Positions 63,215 through 64,000 of a DNA stretch of 64,000 bases are shown piece after piece. Under the pieces are notes generated by a model. It saw nothing but the letters and a program-made list of their open reading frames with translations, made no database searches and was not told the origin of the DNA. The position numbers and the translations under genes are program-made. Location of the stretch: assembly GCF_026248825.1 (NCBI RefSeq), contig NZ_CP110973.1, positions 3,739,001-3,803,000 of the forward strand, read 5' to 3'. Origin of the DNA: Larkinella insperata (GTDB lineage: Bacteria > Bacteroidota > Bacteroidia > Cytophagales > Spirosomataceae). How positions within the stretch are numbered: the first letter of the stretch is position 1; each line of letters starts with the position of its first letter.

Positions 63215-63790
63215 ATGAGAAAGCTAAAACTTCAGGTACAGATAACCGTTGATGGATTTATAGCCGGTCCTAATGGCGAAATGGATTGGCTGGTTTACAA
63301 CTGGGATGACGAACTGAAAGCGTACGTAACGGAACTAACCGAACCGGTTGACTGCATTGTTTTGGGCCGAAAACTGGCACAGGGGTTTATCCCTCACTGG
63401 GCCGCCCACCCGGAGCTGGAAGGGGCCGATAAATTCAATGGTTCAAAAAAAGTTGTTTTCACCAAAACCCTCGACCAGTCGGAATGGGAAAACACCGTGC
63501 TGGCCCAGGGCGATCTGGTGGAAGAAATTACGAAGCTGAAAGAACAGGAGGGGCAGGACATCATCGTGTACGGCGGGGCGACGTTTGTATCAGCCCTCAT
63601 CACCCACAACCTCATTGACGAATACCATTTATTCGTCAACCCAGCCGCAATCGGAAATGGGATGCCCATTTTTCGGGAGCTTGACGGCCAGAAACCGCTA
63701 ACACTGGTGAAATCAAAAGCCTTCGATTGCGGAATTGTCGTTCTGCATTATGAGCCGAAAAATCCTGATGAAGCGACTCCCGCATCATAA
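63215..63790 (+). CDS. Dihydrofolate reductase/RibD C-terminal family protein
   Basis: This 191-residue cytoplasmic protein has the DHFR-like fold of the RibD C-terminal family: KLQVQITVDGFIAGPNGEMDWL at the start, DCIVLGRKLAQGF, KKVVFTKTLDQSEWENTVL, and DIIVYGGATFVSALITHNLIDEYHLFVNP, which contains the NADPH-binding GG. Relatives (YyaP/YwjB type) are reductases with unknown substrates and are not involved in riboflavin synthesis. It lies downstream of the LacI-type gene but has its own -7 box. Confidence 0.88.
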   Translation: MRKLKLQVQITVDGFIAGPNGEMDWLVYNWDDELKAYVTELTEPVDCIVLGRKLAQGFIPHWAAHPELEGADKFNGSKKVVFTKTLDQSEWENTVLAQGDLVEEITKLKEQEGQDIIVYGGATFVSALITHNLIDEYHLFVNPAAIGNGMPIFRELDGQKPLTLVKSKAFDCGIVVLHYEPKNPDEATPAS

Positions 63791-63792
63791 TT

Positions 63793-63821
63793 AAACAGCC
63801 TGATCATACCTCAGGCTGTTT
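63793..63821. terminator. Shared terminator at the 3' ends of two convergent genes
   Basis: AAACAGCCTGA pairs with TCAGGCTGTTT over 11 bp with a 7-base loop. It lies directly after the RibD-C-type stop codon and before the stop of the minus-strand gene at the window edge. Confidence 0.85.
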
Positions 63822-63841
63822 GGTCGGTCAAATGGGTAGCT

Positions 63842-64000
63842 TTACTGGCGAAGCACCTTGAGCGTTAGCTGGTTGAGGCCGCTGGTGGTGCGAAGAAACA
63901 GCAGGCCGGGGGCGGCCTTGCCCACCGGCAGCGTCTGCTGCTCGACCCGCCCCGCCCGTTCAATCTGGCGCTGACTGACCAACCGGCCCTGACTATCCGT
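63842..64000 (-). CDS. C-terminal fragment of a type IX-secreted protein
   Basis: The last 52 codons of a minus-strand gene run in from the right edge; the frame has no stop up to base 64000. The encoded end, with DSQGRLVSQRQIERAG, LPVGKAAPGLLFLRTTSG and the final LTLKVLRQ, has the G-x-L-V/x-x-LP-x-G-x-Y-like pattern of a type A T9SS sorting domain, as in the GH9 protein. The cargo domain lies beyond the window, so its function is unknown. Confidence 0.75.
   Translation of the reverse strand, partial: TDSQGRLVSQRQIERAGRVEQQTLPVGKAAPGLLFLRTTSGLNQLTLKVLRQ

Noticed and set aside
1..64000. tRNA, rRNA, CRISPR arrays, insertion sequences and prophage
   Set aside because: No cloverleaf with a T-arm consensus, no regularly spaced repeats, and no transposase, integrase or phage structural proteins were recognised by reading. 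A covariance-model search would be needed to exclude small RNAs.

Overview
The window comes from a member of the Bacteroidota, most likely a Cytophagales/Spirosomataceae-type organism (genus not determinable from this sequence alone). The signs are two proteins with type IX secretion C-terminal sorting domains, a SusC/SusD pair, Bacteroidota -7 promoter boxes (TAnnTTTG) close upstream of several genes, a eukaryote-like (type 2) isoleucyl-tRNA synthetase, LytTR two-component proteins, and near absence of Shine-Dalgarno sequences. The sequence looks like ordinary chromosome: no IS element, phage, CRISPR array, rRNA or tRNA gene was seen.

Bases 1 to about 39,000 are mostly housekeeping and general-function genes in short transcription units: the end of argS, a glutathione peroxidase, menA, an Asp/Glu racemase, a large secreted GH9 glucanase, ileS, a compact sigma-like/anti-sigma-like pair, a BNR protein and an S15/CocE-type hydrolase, a secreted GH20 hexosaminidase, an APC permease, a LytTR regulator, an M23 peptidase lipoprotein, YceI, an isolated atpA-atpG pair, an FKBP isomerase, a Prc-type protease, a TlpA-like thioredoxin, a Tat-exported PLP enzyme, a LytS-type kinase with its LytTR regulator, OsmC, lipA and a lycopene cyclase.

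Bases about 39,300 to 63,100 form a carbohydrate-use region. A plus-strand arm holds a cytochrome-c-fused beta-propeller dehydrogenase, a Tat-exported TIM-barrel epimerase, two SDR dehydrogenases and a hexuronate-type MFS transporter. A minus-strand arm reads SusC, SusD, BNR-LamG protein, D-lyxose/mannose isomerase, BASS transporter, DUF1080-SGNH protein and a second cytochrome-c-fused dehydrogenase. An EamA exporter and a K+ channel lie between the arms. A LacI-family regulator stands divergent from susC, and the gap between them carries a tandem CpG-centred palindrome that is a strong operator candidate. The gene set suggests uptake of a glycan fragment, oxidation outside the cytoplasm linked to cytochrome c, and further isomerisation and dehydrogenation; the substrate is not evident.

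The intergenic regions are rich in hairpins. Some are convincing terminators. Others have low-complexity arms (for example heptamer GAGTTAA repeats) and sit between co-directional genes or just before start codons. A 32-bp perfect palindrome precedes the DUF1080-SGNH gene. The window closes inside a gene for another type IX-secreted protein.
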